Shown: piece after piece, positions 13,043 through 24,401 of the stretch
How positions within the stretch are numbered: position 1 is the first letter of the stretch
Layout of the letters: the number at the start of each line of letters is the position of its first letter
Source: Oryzias latipes
Taxonomy: Eukaryota > Chordata > Actinopteri > Beloniformes > Adrianichthyidae
DNA: 64,000 nt
Direction of reading: 5' to 3'
Assembly: GCF_002234675.1 (NCBI RefSeq)
Contig: NC_019866.2
Coordinates: 6,987,307 to 7,051,306, forward strand
The notes under the pieces: generated by a model
What the model saw: only the letters and a program-made list of their open reading frames with translations
The model's database searches: none
Told to the model about the DNA's origin: nothing
Program-made: the position numbers and the translations under genes

Positions 13043-14510
13043 GGCGACCGCTCCTTCCTCATCCTCGTCCCTGTCGCGCCTCGGTATCTGAAAGGCACGC
13101 AGGGACCAGCGTTTTGTATTGGACCGAGTGGCTGCTGCGTTCTTCCTGCAGTGGCGTGCGGTCTTTATTGGTTTTACTGGGCTGCTGTGCGGCCCGCCTC
13201 GGGACTTTTCCTTCCTGTCTGAAGCCGAAACGTCGTCCCGTCATCTTGGGGCGGAAGATTCTGGCTTTTTGGGGAGGAAGTTGCTTTCAACGTTGAGCTT
13301 TTGCAAGCAATCAGTTGAACTTTGTGATGTATATGTTGCTTGTAAATGTACCTGCAATTCTCATAGAATGTATCAACATTTATTCACGCTTTTTTGCCAG
13401 CTTTACATTAACTTTAGCTTTTAAAAACGCAAAGCCGCTCAGGTTTTGCTCCTTCATTTATTTGCATTTAGCTTTTTTAACGCCGAGGACTCCGGATAAA
13501 TGCTCTAATATGAAGACGTTGCTGCATTTTAAGTGAACAGTGTTTCTCTCATTACCTGAGCTGGCTTATGGCCGATTTCCAAATGCATTCTTTGGGGTCT
13601 TACTCTGAAGTTTACCATGGCAAAGCACTTTTTTTTCCTTTTTGAATCTTTTACGGTGAAACAAAGCTGTTTACATCTTTTAGTGACTTGCTTCAGATTT
13701 GCATCAAAACTAACGAAATAACCCCTCAAAATAGAATTTCCTCCTTATTTTTATGTATTTAAAAACACTCCTTGCATTTGTTACAATCAGGGAAATGTTG
13801 TAAGTGGAAAAAGATTTTGTTTTGAGGGTTGCAATCAGTCTTCTTGTTAAAAAAAAAGAAAATATTGCACATTTGTGTGAGAAATGAGCTGATGCACATC
13901 TCGCCTCTGAAAAATCACTGGCTTTTTTGTGTGTTTTTTTGAGTATTTCATGTATTTTGACACCTAAAAGCAGTGAGGGCAGAGCGGTTTGTGATGGCGG
14001 GGCAGCAGTAACAGCCACATGTGTAATCTGAGCTGCAGTCCAAGTTTGCACAAAAGACTAGGAGCTCCTCTGTTGTTATCATCAACATTATTGTGTGGTA
14101 TTTACACATAATATTGGCTGGTTACTGTTGATGCCTGTGAGGCGAGAGCAGCATCAGTCATTTCACACAGAGGCGTTCATTACCTCTGTTTTCTATTACC
14201 CATGTTGGGTTAACCTCTATATCTTAATTGCAGTATTGTGTACTGCTACTTTGTGTAGTTAAGTAGTCCCTGTATATGCTTAGACTTTTTCTGTTGTGGG
14301 TTGCACCCACTTTTTTAACAACCCGGACATTTATTTTAAAATATTGTATTGTGCTGAGGAACTGTGGCGATTATTCTCCAGTATCTGGAGTGTTTCAATG
14401 GTTTTCTGTCCTAATACTGGCTTCTCAGGGATTATATGAGCTGATCCTGGTAGTAACTACCGTGGGACCCGACGGTGGTGACTGAGAACTCTGAATAAAA
14501 TACATAACCA
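13043..14510 (+). other. lfng: lfng 3' untranslated region
   Basis: From the TAG stop at 13040-13042 to the first good polyadenylation signal at 14494 there is about 1.47 kb without splice or coding evidence, a plausible 3' UTR. It has several AT-rich stretches that could affect message stability. The extent is inferred from the signal position. Confidence 0.6.
14494..14499 (+). terminator. lfng: Polyadenylation signal of lfng
   Basis: AATAAA, within CTGAATAAAATACATAACC, is the first canonical hexamer found downstream of the lfng stop. Cleavage would be expected about 10-30 bases later. Confidence 0.55.
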
Positions 14511-14535
14511 CTGAGAAATTTCCCAAAACTTGTCA

Positions 14536-14660
14536 TGTTTTTATTTGGTTTTATTTAACCGTTATTTTATTAGGAAAGGCGATTGTGACAAAATGTCTTT
14601 TTCAAGGGAGACCTGGGCCGAAAGTACAAGAATTAAAATGAACGGTATAATGATAATAAA
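14536..14660 (+). repeat. Degraded fish repeat (TTTAACC / CAAGGGAGACCTGG type)
   Basis: TTTTATTTAACC is followed by AGGAAAGG, then GTCTTTTTCAAGGGAGACC. The same motifs in the same order occur at 48111-48260 in an snx8 intron. I recognise this as a common teleost dispersed repeat, but the exact class is uncertain. It starts just after the lfng polyadenylation signal. Confidence 0.55.
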
Positions 14661-16170
14661 AAGTGTTTTATGAAACAATTTAGTCAGATTTCCTTGAAAT
14701 GTCTATTTAAATCACCTTTCATTTGGAGGTAACATTTTTATTTATTGTTTTTAACCTTTATCCTGGCAGATTGAAAACATTCTTATTTTCAACAGCAAAA
14801 GGAAAGACCTATAGAGATGGGGGAAGAAAAGTGATGACCGGAAACAAACAAAAACCTCAGCAATAACACAGAAGTCCAAAATCAGAAAAACTATTAAACG
14901 TGATTACAGCAGCATGCATCTTTAAAATGATCATTGAGATCCCTAAAATCTGTATTTCAAATAAACGTTTTGTGTAAAAATTCCAATTTCAGGCTGCAGC
15001 GACTAAAAATTAGGACAATAAAACAAATATAAAAAATTGTTTTGAATACTTATTAGAATAGAGGAAGATTTTTGAAAACATGAATCCCATTTAAATTGGA
15101 TTTGTTCCTTTTTTTTATACTTCACTACAACTATTTTGCACCAGTAGTTTGTAGATGTTCATACCTCCAGTTAGCTGCAACCAGTGCTGGAAAACATCTG
15201 CTAATGTGTCGGTTTTTAACTGTGGGGAGAAATTTGGAGGAAAAGCAGACATAGGGAGATTTGACAGTCTTTAAGTGATATTGCCAAGAAATATCCCAAC
15301 ATGCTGTATATACACACACACAAAAAAAAGCTGGCTGAAATTTGCAAGTGTGTTTTGTAATGTGGGTTTGTGTGATTAAAAGCATAATTGGTATCTCGGC
15401 TGTGGAACACTCACGGGTTAGTTTGAGGACAGTAAAAATTGATTACATCTCAATAACATGCATCATTTTGCAACAGTTAGAGAGCCAGAAACCCTTTGTG
15501 TTGAAACACAGACCATTTTATGTAATGCAAAAGCAAAAAATAATCTGGCAAAATTGTCATGAGGCTTAAAAATCTTTAAAACTATGTTCACTTTGAGCTT
15601 TTTTTTAAGGTTTAGATTCTTCAAAATCAAAAATATCTCAGCTTTCCTGGCAGCTGCTGTTGTTTTTACTCAGAATGCAGGAAATCCAGTAACTCCAGTC
15701 ATAAAAACCACCCTACATAAAGAAAAGAAAAAACCTCATAGGGGGTTTATCAATCAGTTTGGAGCAGCTGGACTGACAAAAGATTGAAGCTAAACTTCAG
15801 GAATGAGCTGACATGTGTAAATTATGCTTACATGAAATAAATTTAAGTGATTAATATGACGATTTTAGTCGAAACCCAAGGGTTTAGCAAAGTATGTACC
15901 AGTTGGGCAACCAAAGCATAATTCAAAATGTGTGAAAAGATCTCACAAAAGCAGCACCAGGACAACAGATTTATGACGAATCAGCGAAAACACCAATGAA
16001 GATTTATGACAAAATACAGCTATATTTTTCTTTTGGGAATGAATCATTTCAACTTTTGCACAACACTTTTATTTTGAAAATATGATGTATAATCCCACAC
16101 TTTACCCCACAAATATAAAAAGAGGTTTAATCTTTGTGCTCTCTTGCAGGTATAGAAGTGCCCAGAAGTG

Positions 16171-16177
<7 letters not shown>

Positions 16178-16201
<24 letters not shown>
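16178..16201 (+). repeat. Poly(A) tract
   Basis: This is an uninterrupted run of 24 A. It follows a short CTCTTGCAGG-containing sequence and could be the tail of an old retroposed copy, but no body is recognisable upstream. Confidence 0.8.
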
Positions 16202-17292
16202 CTAGACTTAACCTGTAATTTTTCAACTTGAAATTGAAATTCCATCCATCATTTGAAGAAGTGATTGTTTACCTTTGGACTGTACTCCACTAGGGTACTA
16301 GGATTGTTTTGTGGGTAATTTTAAACTCATGAATTAGAAAAGCATTTGAACATGTTTAGAAGGACACACAAACGCCTTAATTCAAAGCACACACACACCC
16401 AAACTGGTGGGTCAAAGGAGAAAAGGTTCCAGTCCTACCCCTAAAAGAATAACCGCAGGACTAAAGCTGTGTGAAGAATACATGTGCAAAGGCCATTCTC
16501 ACAGCTGCACATGCATGTGCTAAATAGGTGATATTCAAAATTTGGTGTTTAGTTCCGTTATAAAAAAAAGTACCTTCGTAATTCAGTTCCTAAAAAACTA
16601 AACTGGTGACAATGAAACTCCAGCTTGTTGACTTTAAATAAAATTAATTCTAAAGGAAATACTTCACATTTATATAATAGTAAACTTCACTGTGTAAAAT
16701 ATGAAAGCATATTTTCTCATATTTCATAATAAAAGTAAATACCGGAAATGCTTTTTCATTTTCACAATAAAGTCTGTTGACCAAAAAATTGAAATGAAAA
16801 ATCTATCCACCAACCGTCTTTTTCTAACATAATAAAAAAACTTGTCATTACAGTTAGTTTGTGTTAGAAAAAAGTCTAATAGTGTTCACTCATCTACTTG
16901 TACTGTGTAACAAAAAACATCATAAAAATTCATAAGTACCAAGATGTTTCATCAATAGATTTTTGATTTAAATTCAATGATGTTGCTTTATTTTGGGGTT
17001 GTGAGGTGGGTTATTTTGTCCCGTAGGAAAAGGGGAGTAAACTGAAAGTTAGGGTCCATCAAAATAAAAGCGTTGTTTGAAAAAGAAGGGGATGTATTTT
17101 TCACTCACACCGTTTCAGATGGATGCATAGCTGATGATCCATCACCAAACCTTTGCATGGGAGACAAATTACTCACAGCAAACATCCTCGCCACAAACCA
17201 TAATCACAACTTTCTCATCCAGAGATATATACACTGGGAAAACTTACCATCTTTCATGTTTTTAAGAGCTCATGTTCAAACAGAACATTCAT

Positions 17293-17319
<27 letters not shown>
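17293..17319 (+). repeat. Poly(C) tract of 27 bases
   Basis: This is an uninterrupted run of 27 C in otherwise AT-rich intergenic DNA. Long C/G homopolymers are rare, unstable and hard to sequence, so the length may be approximate. Confidence 0.85.
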
Positions 17320-17323
<4 letters not shown>

Positions 17324-20094
17324 CTGACCCAAAAACAAATCTTCCCTCTGGATGTGAATAGACGACTGGCAAGAACAGGCGGTTTAGGCGGCAACGGTTT
17401 ATCAGTTCACCAAACAGCTGGAAGTGAAGGTTATAAACTCTGGAAAGGCTCATGGGAAAAAGACGACACCCGGCTTAAGCATGAAACTCTTGTATTATTA
17501 ACGAGGCATGCTGTCAATGTGCAAACAGTAATCAGATCGCCCACATTCTGATCCTTTTCCTGCTCAAGAAAAACATTTTATGCAAACAGCAAAACACAGT
17601 TGATCTGGGTCTAATCCGTGTAAAATAGACTCTGAAAAGTTCCACAGCTTCATTGCTGTTAAATCATTGGAAAGGGGCTGAAACCCTTGGAGAAAGTGGC
17701 GCGTGCAGCTTTTCATGAAAGCACAAAGACGAGATGAAGTGGCAAGAACGAAGAAGAAGCATCTCTGGTTTGAAAGCAGCGGCTAACAAATGGTCTTTGG
17801 GGGGTTTCCGCTATTTGTCTTCCCTCCCTGTTTGCACTTGAGGTTAAGATTGTTCCCGTATCAGCAGCTGCGCAGTCATATAGTCAGTCTGAGCTTTTAA
17901 GTATTTCAGATTAGTGTCTCAATTTGCACAGGGAGCTGAGGCCAAGTTCCTGTCTTTGTACAGGAATACAGACTGGACGATAAATGATCAACAAAAAGAG
18001 ACACTGAGGCAAAACTTGTGACAACAAGCTGGTGTGAAAGTGTCTTTAACTCATTATAAAACAACCATTTGTGTGCCGGAAGAATACTTTTTTCTGACAT
18101 AGAAAGAAAGATTTAAGCTCCTCAGCTAGTAAAAACCTGAAAATTGTATCAAAACAGTGATTCCATGATGAAAAAACGATGCACTGAAAGATCAGGAATG
18201 ATCTTTTTTGCATATTGATGTGCAGACAGAAGACTAGAACTCACCAGCCCGCCTGCAGACACGGTTGAAACATGACTCTAGGTTGTTACTGTGGTTGGTT
18301 TGTATTTGCTGATAAAATCCAGCAGCTCAAATGATTCAGTTCAGTTTAGGAAACGTGAAATTCCTTTCTATGGGCTGAGTCGGTTTTAGCTTTAGGGACG
18401 TGTCTATCTCTTTTCTGTGCTCCTCTGGGACAAAGTTACCACAAACATGTATCAGTTTTATTTCATGAAATGAAAGTTTGAACTAGAAGAAAAGTTGTGA
18501 GTTTTATGATTGGCTTGAAGGTTGACATTTAAACTACAAAAAAAGAGAATAAATGACAAGAAGACGATGATTTAGGACAAGAGAAGATCATTTTTTAGGG
18601 AAATAGGACTAAAAAAAAACAGTCCAGCAACAAAATGACTCATAGCACACAAATCAACAACAAAGACCACAAAGAAAAAAACCCAAGAAGCCATCTTTTG
18701 ATGTGGAAATGCAAAAAAATGATTTGGTCGACGGAAACGACCAGAAAGAATTCAAATGGCCACAGAGAGACAAACATAGAAGGACAGAAAGCCAGAGTGT
18801 AAGTGATGAGAAACTGTCCCAGGACAGACAAAAACCCAAACCTTAACAGAAGCTTTGACATGAGCACGAATACTCTGAAACAATGGGAAAAAGGCAGCAG
18901 ATTGACTTTCATTTGGGGTCTAAAAGATTTTGCTCGTCATTTCAAAAGCAAAAACATAAACTGCTGAAAACACAAACACCTGCTCTTTTATTTTGAAAAA
19001 AAAAAAAGTGACATTCCATAGCTTCATTAAAGTTCCACACCTTGTGTTGGTCTGACTCACAGCATAGCAGCGGCTCTAACTGTCAGCTAAGTGGAAACCC
19101 CCCCGTGGGAGGAGACAATGGAGCTGATCTGTGGAAGAATGGATGGATGCCGCAGAGGGACATTCCTGGGAGTGCAGGCATTACAAAGAGACGTTGACCA
19201 CTTGCAGATCGTCCTCCTTTACTTTTCTGGGCTTTAGCAGTCAGACTTCAATTACCGCTCCTCATTGTCTGCGGGATCAGAAGCAGAGAGAAAAGTCAGA
19301 TCTCCCAACAACTGGTGCAGGCCCATAATCCTGCTCAGCACGGGCTACAAAGGCCACCCGAGAGGGAGTTCACCATAATCCAGATATCACATATCCCCAC
19401 GGAGGGAAGACGTGAACTCCAGTGGAGGATGGGGGAAATATGGAGGAATAGATTGTAGTTTGGTTTTCATTGTTTCTCTTAAATCTTCAAGGAGAATTAA
19501 AGCAAAGTGCATAATTCTTTAGATTACTGAAAATAAGATTTTGGAGCAGAGAGAGTCGTGTCTTTATCTTGAACCCATGACACCCCCCAACAATGGTGGA
19601 CGTGCATCATGACTGACTTTTATTTTTAAAGGGAACTTTGACTTGAGGGGAGACACCCACATTTGCAGAGCTTTCACAGAAAGCTGTCGCCGGAAGCAAA
19701 TGCCGGCATGATGCATCTGCCACAAAACAAAGAGTGTGTGTGGAAAGCTGAGCAATCTGCCTGATGCGGCAGCACCTCCGGCCATAACTCCAAGTTGCTG
19801 TTTTCTGTCTGACGTTATAAGTGCCTCACATGACTGCGGTGAAAATTTCACCCCCGGACTTCTTCACAAAGGAGCTTCAGTCCACTGAGGTCTGCGCACA
19901 GCTCCCTGAAGGTTCTGGCAGAACCTTTCACTGAGGTTGAGGTCTGGACTTTGCTCCTGAGCTGGACATCGGTGCTGTTTCCCATGACCTAAATTCAGTG
20001 AAGAACATTAAGGCTTCAAGTTTTTCCTTATATAATTTTACAGACAAGTACTTTAGAGCTGAACTCTATCTAAAATAAAAAAAAATAAAAAACG

Positions 20095-20706
20095 TTTAAA
20101 TGCCTACTTAGAGAAGAAAACAGCAATAACTCCTGTTTTTGGTGTTTTTAACATCCTCTTGTGGCATTTTTCTGATGATGGAGGACACGTTTTAAGAAAA
20201 AGAATCTTAGAATTGCATTTCTGAACATTTCTTTGTTCATAATTGTTGTGCATCGGAAACAAATGGAAAAAGAAATGTTGTTGGGAAAAGCTTGTATGTG
20301 GCAAACAGGTTGCTGCAGCAAGCCACAAGCCCCATGCTCCTATCAATACTGATGCATCCACAACCAGCTCAGATGCCTCGTCTGAACTGGCATCCGGCTC
20401 AAAGCTGCACGGCTGGATAGCTCCAATGTTGCTCGCCGCTTTGGTTGCACCTTTAATGCCATGTTGGGGTTGAAAGGGGCTGTAAGCTAGCAGGACAGCA
20501 TGCAAACACATGAATGGCTAATGGGAAGTGGGCGGGTTTACTCCACACCAACAGATTTTTAGTAAACTACTGCCACTCTGCAGAAACTGTCCTAGAAAAC
20601 AACAGTTTTTTATTTTATTTTAGCTACAAATGACATAAGCATAATCAAAAGAGAACTATGACTTATTTTATAATTGATTAAAATATGATTGGAGTAGCAT
20701 TTAAAT
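20095..20706 (-). repeat. Dispersed TIR element, copy C (best-preserved ends)
   Basis: This copy has the clearest termini: GTTTAAATGCCTACTT on the left and GGAGTAGCATTTAAATGG on the right, an inverted repeat of about 13 bases with one slip. Read on the minus strand, the internal frame gives SNIGAIQPCSFEPDASSDE, one substitution from the apparent consensus. The family blocks TTGGTTGCACC and GTTTTTAACATCCTCTTGTGG are present. TTTAAA at both ends could be part of the TIR or a target duplication. Confidence 0.8.
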
Positions 20707-23450
20707 GGAATTTCCCTGTGATTCAGACTCATAATCACTTTACTGGATACTTTAGAAGTCAAGCGAGTTCATGTGAAATAGAACAGGTTTTGTTGTTCTT
20801 TTCCAAAAATGCTGCTCCAAAAGACGACAGGGCTGTAATGGATCACATGATGTTAAAATTTAAAAATTACCTTTAAAGTAAATAACATGAGCTGGAACAT
20901 TTTTATAAAGATAAGCAAGAATTTCTATTGTTTTGTGTGAAGATCAAAAAGCCCCAATCATCATATAACCACCACTGTGCCTGTCAGTGGGACACCTTTG
21001 GCTTTTCAATGAAGCCAAAGGTAAAAATTTGTTGCAGCTTTTTAAAATAAATTCTTTAATCAAATAAATCCTACAGTAAAATTAAATGTCAGTTTTTTTT
21101 CTTTTGGTGGGAATCAAAACCGCACAGAAAACAGAATGTTAAAGGAAGAGGAAGGAGAGCTGAGGTGTCTTGTGGAAGCCACAAAGCGTCAGAGAGTAGA
21201 ACTGAAAAGGTGCAGGGAGGGGATGATTGAACAGCTCCATCCCCAAAATGCTCCCACAGCCCGCTTGGGGCGATGCGCATAATGGAGGAGGTGAAGTGTG
21301 AATGAGGTGAATTCAGTCTGCTCTCAGCTTTCCCGCTTTTTCTGACTCCCCATGAAGCCGAAACACACAAGTGCTGATGTCCTGGGAGGTGTTCTCATGT
21401 GTGGCGCCATGACAACACGCTAAAGGATGAGAGGAAAAAGTGAGCCACATTATACCTCAGCCACAGTTTTGACATGAATGGAAAGTACATGTAACAGGAA
21501 GGCAGAGACACCAAATGTTTACTGTGTGCCAATCTTGCAAAACCAAATGTTTTTACCACGATGCATCATTTCTGTTCTGTTGTAGACCAGAACTGGAATT
21601 GAGGAGAGAGAAAAAAGTTTTCACTTCACTTTCGCTAGGGGGTCGCCTGTGATTCAAGTGAAAGACTAATGAATCCAGAAATGCAAATAGACATCCTTAG
21701 CTAGCTTACAATGATTTATTTCTCTCCTGTGCCTTCCTGCAGCTGCTTGGCATCGACACGGCAGAGAAGAAGGGGCGCCTTGGTCCATCCACTTGGCAGG
21801 GAGCCGAATGAGACTCAGGAAGTGTCAGAGTGGAAGCAGAGTGGGGGCACAGAGAGTGTGCAGAAGCGGCCCCCTCCCCTCCCCTTCTCCATTCAGCCGC
21901 TCACCTCAAAGCATTAGTAATGCATTCCTGCAGTCCAGCAACAAGCAGAGTAATTCAATTTTCCTGACTGTGGGAGCGTGTGAAATTTCATTTACATCTT
22001 TTGCTCTATAGACTGTAAAACAAAATTAATAAATAAAACTCCTGGCCTCCAACTTGTTTCTTTATCATTTTGTTAAAACCAGTTTTTACTTTACAAACAG
22101 TAATTTCTGCTCTAAAATGAGTAAATATAATACTTTGGCTAAAATATACATTTATTTTGAAATCCACTGAATGACATTTCTAAGAAATAATAAAGTAGAC
22201 AGAGTCTGGGAGCAGCTCTGCTATGAATTTCCTTCTAATAAACCCAGATTCATAATGAAGAGTCTGTCTTGTGGGGGCGGCAGTGGGGAGGGGGAGACAG
22301 CAGCTGGCTGGCGGCATGAAGGAAGTTGACAAAACCAGACTAGTGGCCCGGCGGTGATACTGACCTCCCGCCTGCCGTCGGCTCAAAAAGGTCACCAACA
22401 CAAGGATGGCTCTTGAACCGGCGTCCACGCTGCTGCAGGAGGGAATCCCTGCAGACGCTGCATTGTTCTGGGGAATGGCCTGAGATTCTGTTCAGTATGA
22501 TTCCAAGATAAGAAAATCTGTTACAAAACCTTATATATATATATATTTCAATATTTTATGCTTATTTATATATTTATTATTTCTGTGAAGATAGTTTAAC
22601 TGTTGAGAAAAAAAATGAAATACTTTGGGGTCATATTATTCGCAAAGTCTTTTATCCTCTTCGACAGCTGTTTTTCTCTCGTTTGAGGTCACGTGGTTGC
22701 TGGAGCCTATCCAGCTACTTAGGGGCACAGACAGTGAAAATTTGGACAGTCTGCAAGTCCATATAGAGAAGACTTTTTACATTTAGGAGCCAAAAGAAGA
22801 GAGGGAACATGGGTAACTCTCTGCTGCCACCTAGTGTTCATTTGTATTAAAGAACTTCATTCTCCAATTAAAGTTCCTTTATTCTCAAAACACAGCATTT
22901 AAACTCATTACAACCACAGTTTACACGTACACATTACAAAATGATGTATATATATATATATATATAAAAAAAACAATTCTACAGTGCTTTTTCCAATAAA
23001 AAAAAAAAATCACCTTTAATTGATATCTTCACATTAGATTTTGCAAAACCTTTTGTTTGCTACAGTTTCAAATAAATTCAAATGGAAAACAATGTTAAAA
23101 ATGGATTATACCTTTTTACGAGTTAAAAACTTCGCTGTCAAAATTAAAATTTCTTTGCAATTATTCTGCACAGAATTACAAAAAAAAGAAAAGAAAGAAA
23201 ACTACCTGAAGAAAAAACTGGATTGTGTCGTTAAGCTGAAGGAGGTGGAAAGGGTTTGAGAGAGTCTCATTCACAGAGGTCACCACGTTTAAGAAGAAAG
23301 TCAGAAGTTGTGCTTGGCTTGTTGGCACAGTTCGCCTCTTGCAATGGTCACGTCTAAGCGAAGCAAGCTGAGGCGGCAGAGGTACAAACATCTCACTCCA
23401 CATTAGAAAGTTCGTCATGCTTTAAGAACAGCAAAATGTCTTTTTAGGGA
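20707..23450. other. Intergenic, downstream of ttyh3
   Basis: No exon is supported. Short (TA)n runs occur near 22532 and 22947. A small perfect hairpin (CCTTTGGCTT / AAGCCAAAGG) spans 20995-21021. The right part may belong to a long ttyh3 3' UTR if the signal at 23451 is not the one used. Confidence 0.45.
22824..22837 (-). promoter_or_regulatory. CTCF-like motif
   Basis: On the minus strand ACACTAGGTGGCAG matches 13 of 14 positions of the CTCF core CCASYAGRKGGCRS. It lies between the 3' ends of lfng and ttyh3. This is a single-motif match, so chance is possible. Confidence 0.35.
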
Positions 23451-23456
23451 TTTATT
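23451..23456 (-). terminator. ttyh3: Candidate polyadenylation signal of ttyh3
   Basis: TTTATT on the plus strand is AATAAA on the ttyh3 strand, about 950 bases after the ttyh3 stop codon. The mammalian gene has a long 3' UTR, so sites further left could also be used. Confidence 0.4.
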
Positions 23457-24401
23457 TTGCAACAACCCCTTCACAGCATCCACTGTTTCTACTTCTATAT
23501 AAATGCTAAAACACATTTGTGAGACACCGCATTGCCAATGCATATTCTTGGAAATATATTTTACAGAAATCTAAAGGGGGAGGTGTTTTGTCCACGTCTG
23601 CTTCCTGCAGAGGCATGAAGGACAGCCTGTTACTGCAAAAAATATTGACACCCACTTCTTTGAATCATCAGTTAGAACTAAAACTGCTCCACTCCTAAAA
23701 TATCTGCATTCATGCCAGCTCCTTGGTTTTCCCCTCAGTTTATCTAACCACCAGCCACCTTTGCAAGCCCTCGACCCGCTGCTGTGGGAGTGGCCTCATT
23801 TGAAGAAAAAAATAAAAATCTAAACCCAGAGAGCAGGAAGGAAAAAAGGTGTGCAATACTACTCTAAAACTGGTCCCGCAAATTAGACTGAAGACATAAA
23901 AAGCCAATATTGGAGCTATAGTGTGCTGCACTTTTACATGAAATTCTAATTTTGTTTTTAAAAGGTAGCCGACAGACATTTTTTGTTTTTGTTATTCTGT
24001 GACTCGTCAAGCAGTATGATACAGTACTTTACAAAACAACCAGTGTAGGTCTGGGAGAGCTTCCAGAGTCCTCATCAACGCAGCGCCACGCCACGCCGGA
24101 CGACCCTGTCCTCGTGGCGGCGCTGGCGTGTAAAAGTGCAGTCCAGGCTCCACTGCAGCTCCATCGTAGCACCAGTGATGACTCACCAGATCCTCAAAGA
24201 GTCGAGAAACTGATGTTTCCAGACGCCTAAACTGTGAGATGATGGCCGTCTTCGATTTCTGCTCCAACCAACCAGCAAGAAAGCACATTTGGCTCAAATC
24301 AAGTGAGACAGGAAAAAAAGAATAGAAGGAAGCCGAAGATGGAATGAAAGGACTGATGATCGGAGGAGGAGACTTCAGACACGTCGGCAGGTGAGCGGCG
24401 T

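Larger units (their letters stand above)
14661..20094. other. Intergenic between lfng and ttyh3, no gene seen
   Basis: This AT-rich stretch has no supported exon. It contains two homopolymers (A24 and C27, listed separately). The minus-strand open frames around 18640-18912 lie in simple A-rich sequence and carry no family motif. Confidence 0.5.

Noticed and set aside
20995-21021. Perfect 10-bp hairpin CCTTTGGCTT / AAGCCAAAGG
   Set aside because: A short isolated stem without a context; expected at this frequency in AT-rich DNA.
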